NCBI GenBank assembly: GCA_019116805.1
Contig: DXAV01000015.1
Location: forward strand, 1-64,000
DNA: 64,000 bases
Reading direction: 5' to 3'
Origin: Candidatus Bacteroides merdavium
GTDB lineage: Bacteria; Bacteroidota; Bacteroidia; Bacteroidales; Bacteroidaceae
Shown: positions 1-8,927 of the stretch, one piece after another
Layout: each line of letters opens with the position of its first letter
Position numbering within the stretch: the first letter of the stretch is position 1
The notes under the pieces: model-generated
Databases searched by the model: none
What the model was told of the DNA's origin: nothing
The model's input: the letters and a program-made list of their open reading frames with translations, nothing else
Program-made: the position numbers and the translations under genes

Positions 1-74
1 TAACATTCCGATTTTCTTGAATTGTAACGAATTATAACCACGCAAAAGAGGTAGCGGGGAGTACAGGCCGGAAA

Positions 75-184
75 GTCTTTTTAGAGGAAAATGTTTCTAT
101 GTTTGAAACATAGGGGGCTTATGTTTGAAACATAGACCCCGAATGTTTGAAACATAAGCCCCTTGGGATTGAAACCCATCTTTT
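75..184. repeat. 22-bp-period degenerate palindromic array (array A)
   Basis: CTATGTTTGAAACATAG at 97, TTATGTTTGAAACATAG at 119 and GAATGTTTGAAACATAA at 141 are spaced exactly 22 bp; degenerate flanking unit at 163. Confidence 0.85.
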
Positions 185-234
185 CACGGCTTCGGGACCA
201 ACGGCCCGAGAAACCACTTATTTGTAAAATTTGT

Positions 235-1608
235 TCATCGATCAACTTCTTCGCCCAACAGCGTGGCCGAGCTGGAGCCGGTTATCCGAACCATTACCCG
301 GTCGCCCACGCGGTGCGTACCACGGTCGAACACCACCACGCGGTTCTGCTCCGTGCGGCCGAAAAGCTGGTCGCGGCTGCGCTTCGACACGCCCTCGACC
401 AGCACCTCATAAGTCTTGCCCACACAACGGGCGTTGGCTTCGGCCGAGAGGCGGTTCTGCAAGGCGATGATTTCGTTCAGACGACGGATTTTCACCTCTT
501 CGGGAATGTCGTCGGGCAGGTGCTTGGAGGCATAGGTACCGGGGCGCTCGCTGTACTTGAACATAAAGGCGGAATCGTAGGCACACTCCTCCATCAGCGA
601 AAGCGACATCTGATGGTCTTCCTCCGTCTCGCTATGAAAACCGCTGAAGATGTCGGTCGAAAGGCCGCAGTCGGGGATGATACGGCGGATGGCGGCCACA
701 CGCTCCAGGTACCACTCGCGGTCGTACTTGCGGTTCATCAGCTTCAGGATGCGGCTGCTGCCACTCTGCACGGGCAGGTGGATGTGGCGGCACACGTTGG
801 GCTCCTCGGCAATGACGTGCAGCGTCTCGTCGCTCATGTCTTTGGGATGCGAGGTGGTGAAGCGGATGCGCATCGAAGGAGCGGCCTGAGCCACCGTGCG
901 CAGCAATGTGGGGAAGGTGATGACTTCGCCGTCGGGCCGCTCGAAGCGGTAGGAGTTGACGTTCTGCCCCAGCAGGGTCACTTCCTTGTAGCCTTTCTGT
1001 TGCAGGTCGGCCACTTCGCGCAGGATGCTCTCCACGTCGCGGCTGCGTTCGCGTCCGCGGGTGTAGGGCACGATGCAGTAGGTGCAGAAGTTGTTGCACC
1101 CGCGCATGATGGACACGAAGCCCGAAATGTGGTTGCCGCAGATGCGCGAGGGGATGACGTCGCGATAGGTTTCCGTCGTCGAAAGCTCCACGTTGATGGC
1201 CTTCTCGCCCGCCTCGACGGAGGCAATCAGTTCGGGCAACGTCAGGTAGGCGTCGGGACCTACGACAAGGTCCACATGATGATGTTCGATGAGGTCGTCC
1301 TTCACACGCTCGGCCATACAGCCCAGGACACCCACAATGAGGTGCGGCCGTTTCTTCTTGAGCGAATGGAAGAACTCCAGCCGGTTCAATATCTTCTGCT
1401 CGGCGTTGTCGCGGATGGAGCAGGTGTTCATGAACACCGCGTCGGCATCGTCCAGCGTCTCGGCCATGCTATACCCTGCCATCTGCATCACAGAGGCAAT
1501 CACTTCACTGTCGGCCACGTTCATCTGGCAGCCGTACGTCTCAATAAACAGTTTCTTTTCACTGTCGGCAGTCGCAGATTTAAAGTCTGCTCCCATCTTT
1601 TTTTCCAT
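235..1608 (-). CDS. miaB: tRNA-2-methylthio-N6-dimethylallyladenosine synthase MiaB
   Basis: KKLFIETYGCQMNVADSEVI N-terminus, radical-SAM motif RGCNNFCTYCIVPYTRG, TRAM-like C-terminus. Confidence 0.95.
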   Translation of the reverse strand: MEKKMGADFKSATADSEKKLFIETYGCQMNVADSEVIASVMQMAGYSMAETLDDADAVFMNTCSIRDNAEQKILNRLEFFHSLKKKRPHLIVGVLGCMAERVKDDLIEHHHVDLVVGPDAYLTLPELIASVEAGEKAINVELSTTETYRDVIPSRICGNHISGFVSIMRGCNNFCTYCIVPYTRGRERSRDVESILREVADLQQKGYKEVTLLGQNVNSYRFERPDGEVITFPTLLRTVAQAAPSMRIRFTTSHPKDMSDETLHVIAEEPNVCRHIHLPVQSGSSRILKLMNRKYDREWYLERVAAIRRIIPDCGLSTDIFSGFHSETEEDHQMSLSLMEECAYDSAFMFKYSERPGTYASKHLPDDIPEEVKIRRLNEIIALQNRLSAEANARCVGKTYEVLVEGVSKRSRDQLFGRTEQNRVVVFDRGTHRVGDRVMVRITGSSSATLLGEEVDR

Positions 1609-1707
1609 ATAAATAAATGTATATTAGTTTATTCGGCTGCAAAGATACGAAAATAGTCGGCATTTCCATTCCTAACTCTCCATCTTACATCTCTATGCTT
1701 TACACCC

Positions 1708-1752
1708 AAGAAAGCATTGGGATCGCAGGAAGAAAACAATGCTTTCATCGCA
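1708..1752. repeat. two-unit remnant of the 22-bp array family (array X)
   Basis: GAAAGCATTG at 1710 and GAAAACAATG at 1732, exactly 22 bp apart; same unit order as the arrays at 9140 and 41824. Confidence 0.6.
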
Positions 1753-3025
1753 ACATCCGACCCTTTTGTCTCCAATAGGCCAAATGTTTCGGACTGCCCA
1801 ACACCTGCGAGGTGTAGATGCCTGTATGACCTGAAAACAGATAGGCCGTGACGCAAGCCACACCCAAGTAGATGCCTGCCTCCGCTCCAAAGAGCTCGAT
1901 GCCCATCAACGTGCAGGCTATTGGGGTATTGGTAGCCCCTGCAAAAACGGCCACAAAGCCCAATCCCGCCAGGAAGGATACAGGTAGAGGCAACAGGGCG
2001 GAAAGCGCGCTGCCCAACGTAGCACCGACAAAGAAGAGCGGCGTCACCTCTCCCCCCTTGAAACCAAATCCGATGGTAAACGTCGTGAGCAACAATTTCA
2101 GCAGGAAATCATACCACATCTGTACCTCAGTGAAGGAAGCCACAATGGTAGGGACACCCAATCCGATGTACTTCGTGGTGCCCAGCATCCACACGCACAA
2201 CGCGATACAGACTCCTCCCAGCAGCGGGCGGAAAGGCGGATAGGCGACACAACGCTTGGCCAACTGCCCCCACAAAACGATGGAGCGGGAGAAAACCGAT
2301 GCCACCAACCCGAATACCAAGCTGGCCAATAAGACCCACAACAATACGACGATATCCAATCCCGGTACCTCCGACATGCAATAAGACGTGTGCGCTATCC
2401 CCCAGGCATGGCAGGCAAAGTGGGCGAAAAAGGCCGAAAGAAAGATGGGGAAGATAGCATCGTAGCGCATACGCCCCACCACAATCACTTCCAATCCGAA
2501 CACGGCACCCGCCAACGGCGTGCCGAAGATGGAGGCGAAGCCGGCACTGATGCCTATCTGCACCATGATTTTGCGGTCGTAAGGATGCATCCTGAACAGG
2601 CGCGACATCCAGTCGGCAATGGCTCCACCCATCTGTACGCCCGTCCCCTCGCGCCCCGCAGAGCCTCCGAACAGATGCGTCAGGACCGTACCCACATACA
2701 CCAGCGGCGCCATCTTGAAAGGGATGATGTTGCGCGAAGAGCGGATCTCCTCTATTAGAAAATTGTTTCCCTTTGCCGCCGTTCCTGCTCAATAATGGTA
2801 CATCAATCCGATGAGCAAGCCGCCCAAAGGCAGGCAGGCAATGATCCACAGATGACTTTCCCTGTAATCGGTCGCCCAATTGAGCGACGCCAACAACAAA
2901 GCAGAGGCAGAGCCTATCAACGCACCTGCCACGGCGGTGATGCAAATCCATTTCAGCAGATACTCCAAGATGGGAAACTGCTCGAAACGGGTCATCCAAA
3001 CATTTCTTCCAGACTTTTCTTTCAT
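1745..3025 (-). pseudogene. ClC-family voltage-gated chloride channel, interrupted by one in-frame TGA
   Basis: ORFs 2789..3025 and 1745..2713 are in the same frame; reading through gives ...GLLIGLMYHY*AGTAAKGNNFLIEEIRSSRNIIPFKMAPLVYVGTVLTHLFGGSAGREGTGVQMGG...; GREG motif present. Confidence 0.8.
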
Positions 3026-3417
3026 ATCCGACCCAATATTACCAAATTTTACAAACAGGAAAGGCTACCAAAAGAATACCTAAGAACAGAGTGTCCGCAA
3101 CAACCGTAGCCATACACTCCTTCTACAGACAACTCGTCAAGGAGGCCCGTCCACAAACAGGAACTATCAGCTACTCAATTAGCGGTTTATAACAGGGAAG
3201 TCCCATTCCCTCCGATTAAATCGGCCGCAAAAATACACGTTTTCCCCGACACGTGCAACAAAAGAAATTCCTGAGTAAAGAAAATGTATTCCATCCTGCT
3301 TCCCTCTAAAAGCCTGACGAATTATTAATAAAACCATAAACCCGCTAATACATGTTATAAAACATAAGATTTCCGCCCGATTATTTGCAGATTTCCCAGA
3401 AGTCCGTACCTTTGCAT

Positions 3418-3484
3418 CGTGTTTTTCATAGTATTAGATTTTAAGGTTAACAAAGGTTGGAGTACAGCGGTACTCCTTTTTTTA
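3418..3484 (+). ncRNA. multicopy small RNA-like unit, copy 1
   Basis: -33 TTTGCAG (3384), -7 TACCTTTG (3407-3414), conserved GTGTTTTTCATAGTATTAGATTTTAAGGTTAACAAAGGTT, terminator GGAGTAC-AGCG-GTACTCC-T7. Confidence 0.8.
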
Positions 3485-3515
3485 TGCCCATACGTCAACA
3501 AGTCTTCCCGCCGGC

Positions 3516-4445
3516 TCATTCTTCTTTCCTGTCCATAACCATCGGCACAGCCGCCTCGCGCCACAACCTTTTCCTGAATCCCAACGGCGTTTCGCCCGCA
3601 TTCCGTCGGAAAAACTTGCAGAAAGCAGATGTGTCGCTGAAATTGAGCCTGACCGCTACATCGCTCACCGCCAGACTGCGGTTGCCCAGCAAAGTACGAG
3701 CCTCCATCAGCAGCAGCTCGCTGATGATGCCGTTCACCGTCTTGCCCGTCCCCGTCCGTACGATGCGCGACAGGTATTGTTCGCTGATAGCCAGCTCGCG
3801 AGCATAGAAAGCCACAAAATGCTCTTCGCGGAAATGGCGGGTGACGAGGGCATAGAATTCCTGCAACACATGCTCCTTGGGACTCAGATGCCGGCGGATG
3901 GGTGTTTTGCGCGAAAGAAAATCTGCCACATCAAGCAAAAGTGCGTTGCAGGCCGCCTGCAGACGTCGAAAAAGGAAATGATGGTCAGAGGTAAGCAAAC
4001 CCATCAACACATCAAGCTGGGCATGCAATACCTCCACCTCACCTGCAGTGAGAGTCAGTGTATATTGCCTGTTCTGTCGCAAAGTAGCCAATAAGAGAGC
4101 AGCCGTCTGTGTCAGATAAGAATCTTTGGTCAGCATTCCTTCCGAAATGGAAAGAGTAATGAAACGGATATCTTTGGAAGAAAACAGATGTTCGGTCAGG
4201 AAGTCCGCACCATGTACCAGCAATGTACCTGCCTCCATCGCCATATATTCCCCGTTGAGCAATATTTCCGAACGTCCTTCCAAAAACAGGATAAGATAAA
4301 GTTCACGGTTGAGATAAGCCTCACCAGAAGGATAATTGCGGTCGTTATATCTGCTTTCGAAACAGACCACGTCTTCCTTGTAATGAGGAATATCAGGACG
4401 TTCTCTCAACATCCCTGCATTGTCGAATATACATGATTTTACCAT
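3516..4445 (-). CDS. AraC-family transcriptional regulator
   Basis: C-terminal double HTH: FYARELAISEQYLSRIVRTGTGKTVNGII...VAVRLNFSDTSAFCKFFRRNAGETPLGFRKR. Confidence 0.9.
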   Translation of the reverse strand: MVKSCIFDNAGMLRERPDIPHYKEDVVCFESRYNDRNYPSGEAYLNRELYLILFLEGRSEILLNGEYMAMEAGTLLVHGADFLTEHLFSSKDIRFITLSISEGMLTKDSYLTQTAALLLATLRQNRQYTLTLTAGEVEVLHAQLDVLMGLLTSDHHFLFRRLQAACNALLLDVADFLSRKTPIRRHLSPKEHVLQEFYALVTRHFREEHFVAFYARELAISEQYLSRIVRTGTGKTVNGIISELLLMEARTLLGNRSLAVSDVAVRLNFSDTSAFCKFFRRNAGETPLGFRKRLWREAAVPMVMDRKEE

Positions 4446-4575
4446 TTCAATCCCCTAATATACCCACAAAAATAATATTTGTTTCGTAATATACAAAAAA
4501 TGAATTGAATTGGATAATCCAATGCAAATAAAAAAGAAGAACTTTGCACCCTGAAAAAGGTAGAAAGATTCGGAT

Positions 4576-5280
4576 ATGAAAAGTTTGTTCAAAAGATATC
4601 TGGTGTTTGTGGCCGGATTGTATTTCCTGGCCGCTGGTGTAGTACTTATCGTACGTTCGGCTTTGGGTACAACACCCATCTCAAGCGTCAACTATGTCAT
4701 GAGTTTGCATACACCGCTTACATTAGGCACTTGCACGTTCCTCATCAACCTGATTCTCATTGCAGGACAATTCTGGTTGGTACGTGGAAACGGACATCGA
4801 CAGGACATTGTCGAAATTCTGCTCCAAATACCCTTTTCATTTGTATTTTCAGCCTTTATCGACTTGAATATGCTCCTTGCTACAGACATACGTCCGGCCA
4901 ACTATACAATGTCTATCGCTCTGTTATTGCTGGGATGCATCATACAATCTGTAGGAGTAGTACTCGAGCTGAAGCCCCGTGTAGCCATGATGAGTGCCGA
5001 AGGATTCGTCAAATATGCTTCCAGCCGCTTTCATCAAGATTTTGGACGTACCAAAGTATGTTTCGACGTTTCACTGGTCATACTGGCTGTATTGCTTTCC
5101 TTATTCTGTGCACAGACCATCGAAGGGGTACGTGAGGGAACTTTGATTGCAGCTGCCATAACGGGATATATCGTCAATTTCCTCAACCATAAAATCATGA
5201 CACGCCATAATCTTTATCGCCTGGTACCCGTGCTAAGACCTGCTACCAACAAGAAACGAGAAACTCTAGAGGCCTGCTAA
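4576..5280 (+). CDS. YczE/YitT-like integral membrane protein
   Basis: Multi-TM protein, VRSALGTTPISSVNYVMSLHTPLTLGT signature. Confidence 0.65.
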   Translation: MKSLFKRYLVFVAGLYFLAAGVVLIVRSALGTTPISSVNYVMSLHTPLTLGTCTFLINLILIAGQFWLVRGNGHRQDIVEILLQIPFSFVFSAFIDLNMLLATDIRPANYTMSIALLLLGCIIQSVGVVLELKPRVAMMSAEGFVKYASSRFHQDFGRTKVCFDVSLVILAVLLSLFCAQTIEGVREGTLIAAAITGYIVNFLNHKIMTRHNLYRLVPVLRPATNKKRETLEAC

Positions 5281-5387
5281 AGACTTTTTTTACTTAACAA
5301 CCGTATGCAAGGCCTAAAATATATTATAAAACAGGCTTTTTTATTTGCATTATTTGCAGATTTCCCTAAAGTTCGTACCTTTGCATT

Positions 5388-5452
5388 GTGTTTTTCATAG
5401 TATTAGATTTTAAGGTTAACAAAGGTTGGAGTACAGCGGTACTCCTTTTTTT
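5388..5452 (+). ncRNA. multicopy small RNA-like unit, copy 2
   Basis: -7 TACCTTTG 5376-5383; same body; same GGAGTAC-AGCG-GTACTCC-T7 terminator (5428-5452). Confidence 0.8.
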
Positions 5453-5580
5453 ATGCCCATACGTTTCCTCTCCATTCTTCCCCTGTCAACAAAATAATTT
5501 TTCCCGGTCAGAAAAAAATCGAAGTCAGCCTGTAACTAATCGGAAACCTCGGACGACCAACTGAACAAAAAGCCGGAAAA

Positions 5581-6066
5581 ATGACAGACAAAAGCAAGGA
5601 AAAAGAATTCACCGACCTGCTGCTGCAACACCAAGCCATTGTTTACAAAGTGTGCCTGCTGTATGCGCAAGACAAGGAAGACCTCGCCGACCTCTACCAG
5701 GAGACGGTGTACAACCTGTGGAAAAGCTACGGGACATTTGAAAACAGAAGCAGTTTCGGCACCTGGGTCTATCGCATCGCGCTGAACACCTGCATCACCG
5801 ACTTGCGCCGCAGAAAACGCCATGAGTACGTACCCCTGAGCCTGACGGATACTGACTTGACGAACGACGACCCGCAGGACGAGATGCTGAACGACCTCTA
5901 CAGCCTCATCCGCCGTCTGAATAAGCTGGACCGCATGTACATCGTCCTCTGGCTGGACGGAAAGACCTACGAAGAGATAGCCGAAATCATCGGTACCAAC
6001 CGCAACCAAGTGGCCGTCAGGCTACACCGCATTAAAGAGAAACTGAAAACCATGTCCAACCTTTAA
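5581..6066 (+). CDS. ECF-type RNA polymerase sigma factor
   Basis: Sigma-70 region 2 (DLYQETVYNLWKSYGTFENRSSFGTWVYRIALNTCI) and region 4 (GKTYEEIAEIIGTNRNQVAVRLHRIKEKL). Confidence 0.92.
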   Translation: MTDKSKEKEFTDLLLQHQAIVYKVCLLYAQDKEDLADLYQETVYNLWKSYGTFENRSSFGTWVYRIALNTCITDLRRRKRHEYVPLSLTDTDLTNDDPQDEMLNDLYSLIRRLNKLDRMYIVLWLDGKTYEEIAEIIGTNRNQVAVRLHRIKEKLKTMSNL

Positions 6067-6078
6067 CTTTACATTATC

Positions 6079-6654
6079 ATGAATCTGGAAGAAATGCAAC
6101 AAGCGTGGAAAGAACTCAACGAACGGGTCGCACGCAACGAAATCCTGCATCGGGAAGAAGTAAAGAGAATCCTGAACACACGCAAGGAGAGCCAATTGGA
6201 GAAACTGATGAGACTGGAGAAAACAGGACTGCTGACCATCGTAGCCTTGTGTCTGTTCTGTATCTATGCCTGGACAACGTTCCCCGGCTACCACCTGCCT
6301 ATCAACATCACAGCAGCCATTCTGCTCGTCGGCAGCCTCGTCTTACAGGCAGGCCGACTACGCCAGCTGACCAGCATGAAGCGGGCAGAAAACCTGGAAA
6401 TGCAAATCCGATACGCTCTGCGCTACAAAGCCGCCTACAACCGCACCTATCTGATTCTCTATCCAATTATCATTCTTTTTGCCATTATGCTCGTCGTCAA
6501 CTTCCACACGCTGTTCAACCGCACCCTCATCCTATTGCTACTGGCCGTCTGCCTCATAGCCGACTATTTCATATTCCACTACACGCACGGCCGGGTGAAG
6601 CAAATGATTGAGGCCAATCGCGAGCTCAAGCAGATAGAAGAGGAAAAGAACTGA
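6079..6654 (+). CDS. membrane protein, putative sigma-factor partner
   Basis: Starts 12 nt after the sigma-factor stop; N-terminal coiled segment and TM helices. Confidence 0.6.
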   Translation: MNLEEMQQAWKELNERVARNEILHREEVKRILNTRKESQLEKLMRLEKTGLLTIVALCLFCIYAWTTFPGYHLPINITAAILLVGSLVLQAGRLRQLTSMKRAENLEMQIRYALRYKAAYNRTYLILYPIIILFAIMLVVNFHTLFNRTLILLLLAVCLIADYFIFHYTHGRVKQMIEANRELKQIEEEKN

Positions 6655-6734
6655 AACAGGAGGAAAGAGCATAGGCAGCGCAGGAGTACTCCTTTTTAGC
6701 CTGTACGAGAACACCCTCCACGTCACACAATTTT

Positions 6735-8204
6735 TCATTCAGCCTTCAGCCGGTCTATCTGGACAGCTGTCTGTGGCCAACTGGGGCGGATGGCCGAACC
6801 GTAGTTCACAATTACCCCCTCCTTATTCACCAACAGGAAGAAAGGTATGCTATCTTGCCCCAGATGCTTGGACATTTTCTGCAAGACATCACGCCCGGCA
6901 AAGTCTTCCCAGTGCAAGCACTCCAACGCCGTTTCCTTGAGTGAAAAACGTTGCAATATCCGTTCGTAATCGGTGCGTTTCCCGCTGACGCAGAGGCTGA
7001 CCATCGCCACGTCGTTCGTACTGTATCGGGCACGCAGCTTCTTCAACGGTTCCATCTCGGCCAGGCAGGGAGGGCAGAATACACCCCAAAAGTCAATGTA
7101 GAGCACCTTGCCCCGATACTTGTCTATCAGCGAACGCAAGGGCGCCATATACTGTTCCGCCTCGGGAGTATCAACATCGCCATGCAACAGGTAACGGGAA
7201 AAGACTTCGGGACGACGCAAATAATCGGCCGTCCGCCGATAAAGCAGGTTCAAAGAGTGGCGGAGTACAGGTACCTGCACCAGCCCATCATATTCCCGAC
7301 GGGCAGAATCCCAAGCCACCGTATCGTTGACTGCCAGTGAGGTACCCAGCAAGTCGGCCAGCAGGAACTGGGCCACCCTTTTTCCCTTCTGTTCATCAAC
7401 CAAATCCTTGCCGGTGAAATCAAGGTCGCCCGCCGCAGCACGCCTATATCTCAAATAAAAAGTCAAATCACGAACCAGGCGGAAATGAGCGGACGTAATA
7501 ATTTTGTCGCCCAGCAACGCGTCCACCTCGGGCATCAACGCCTCGCAGGCAGCCGTTTCCTTCTGCCAGTCCACCTGCTTTTGGTCATAAAGCCTCCTGA
7601 TGCGTTGCTGCGTATAACGGAAACGCTCGGCGTAATAGTCGGCCAGCAACAGACGCTCCGTCAGTTCAGCCACATCACTGATGGGACGGTAACGCTCCAG
7701 AAACTCCTCCCGCTTCTGCTTCCGAAGCGCATATTCCTTCTGCACGGCCTTTTCAAACACCTCTACCGATGAGTTTACATCGTCCATATAAACATAATCC
7801 GGCTGATAGAAACCTCCTTCCGTAAAAGCCAGCATCCCCTGGTTCAAGGCAGCCGAAGTCCCCTCCACTACCGGATGAAGCAAGTCATTAAAATCAATCT
7901 GCAAATAGAGGCTATCGCCCGGCGCCAGATACAGACGGGGCGCATAATTCCGAAGAGAAAACTCGCACACCGCCTCGCAGAGCGGCACGCTAAACGAGAA
8001 GGTGTCGTCCTCCCTGATAGAAGCCTTATACACCGTTTCCTGTTTGGCGTTAAAAGAAACCAGTACCAGCTCCAATTCCTTCTCATTGGGATAAACTCCT
8101 CTATTCAGAATACGGCCCTGCACTACAGCTGTTTCATGACCATCGGCCCAAAGACTGCCAAAGCTGCATAGAAACAGACAGATTACAAAAAACAGATGCT
8201 TCAT
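6735..8204 (-). CDS. TlpA/AhpC-like thioredoxin-fold lipoprotein or secreted protein
   Basis: FWGVFCPPCLAEMEPLKKL motif; signal peptide MKHLFFVICLFLCSFGSLWADG; start trimmed from 8324. Confidence 0.85.
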   Translation of the reverse strand: MKHLFFVICLFLCSFGSLWADGHETAVVQGRILNRGVYPNEKELELVLVSFNAKQETVYKASIREDDTFSFSVPLCEAVCEFSLRNYAPRLYLAPGDSLYLQIDFNDLLHPVVEGTSAALNQGMLAFTEGGFYQPDYVYMDDVNSSVEVFEKAVQKEYALRKQKREEFLERYRPISDVAELTERLLLADYYAERFRYTQQRIRRLYDQKQVDWQKETAACEALMPEVDALLGDKIITSAHFRLVRDLTFYLRYRRAAAGDLDFTGKDLVDEQKGKRVAQFLLADLLGTSLAVNDTVAWDSARREYDGLVQVPVLRHSLNLLYRRTADYLRRPEVFSRYLLHGDVDTPEAEQYMAPLRSLIDKYRGKVLYIDFWGVFCPPCLAEMEPLKKLRARYSTNDVAMVSLCVSGKRTDYERILQRFSLKETALECLHWEDFAGRDVLQKMSKHLGQDSIPFFLLVNKEGVIVNYGSAIRPSWPQTAVQIDRLKAE

Positions 8205-8414
8205 AGACAATTGCATAAATCGTTGGATATAATTATTCGCTGCCATAGCGAGATGCAGCAAATATAAGAAAAACGAATATTTCGGAGATGCAAACAGATG
8301 CTTAAAAGAGAAATTCTTATTCAAATAAATCTGTAAGGATTTTAATACATGTTATAAAATAGCCTGTTTCACCTCCAAAATTTGCAGATTTCCCCAAAGT
8401 CCGTACCTTTGCAA

Positions 8415-8478
8415 TGTGTTTTTCATAGTATTAGATTTAAGGTTAACAAAAGGTTGGGCTCAGCGGAGCCCTTTTTTT
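8415..8478 (+). ncRNA. multicopy small RNA-like unit, copy 3 (variant terminator stem)
   Basis: -33 TTTGCAG 8381, -7 TACCTTTG 8404-8411; terminator GGGCTC-AGCG-GAGCCC-T7 covaries with the other copies. Confidence 0.8.
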
Positions 8479-8515
8479 ATGCTTTATTTCGAACAAATCC
8501 CTAAAACAAAGACCA

Positions 8516-8911
8516 ATGATCAAACAAGACTACCTGATACGCATGATACAGCAGATTGTCTCCATGATTGTGGAAGCCCTGCTGCACAAGAAGAAAATCC
8601 GCCAGAAGGAATGGGAAGACTACGACCACCTGACGCGGCAGATACTGGGGACAGACACCCGCGACCTGCTCAACACCAGTGCCGACGAGCTGACAGCCCG
8701 CTATGCCAGCACACCCGACGGCATGGAGAAGCTTGAGCTGGCCGCCGTCAACATGCTGAAGCTGGCCGAAGAAGTGGACGAGGACAATCCGCTGCTGAAG
8801 TCACGCCTCCGTCAGGAAGGTGTCCAAGTACTGAAATACATCCAGCAGCACAGCGGCAACTATTCGCTCCAGCGCGAATTCCTCATCGGCCTGTTGGAAA
8901 CAAACCATTGA
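8516..8911 (+). CDS. hypothetical protein (DUF6483-like)
   Basis: Intact 131-aa ORF, soluble and helical; MIKQDYLIRMIQQIVSMIVEALLHKK. Confidence 0.7.
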   Translation: MIKQDYLIRMIQQIVSMIVEALLHKKKIRQKEWEDYDHLTRQILGTDTRDLLNTSADELTARYASTPDGMEKLELAAVNMLKLAEEVDEDNPLLKSRLRQEGVQVLKYIQQHSGNYSLQREFLIGLLETNH

Positions 8912-8927
8912 TTTAACCCTCTTACAT

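Noticed and set aside
163-1656. 497-aa plus-strand ORF
   Set aside because: Exactly antisense to miaB, low-complexity composition rich in H/V/A/G; shadow ORF from codon bias.
6680-6700. AGGAGTACTCCTTTTT resembling the sRNA terminator
   Set aside because: Lacks the AGCG loop, body and promoter; probably an ordinary terminator or chance similarity.
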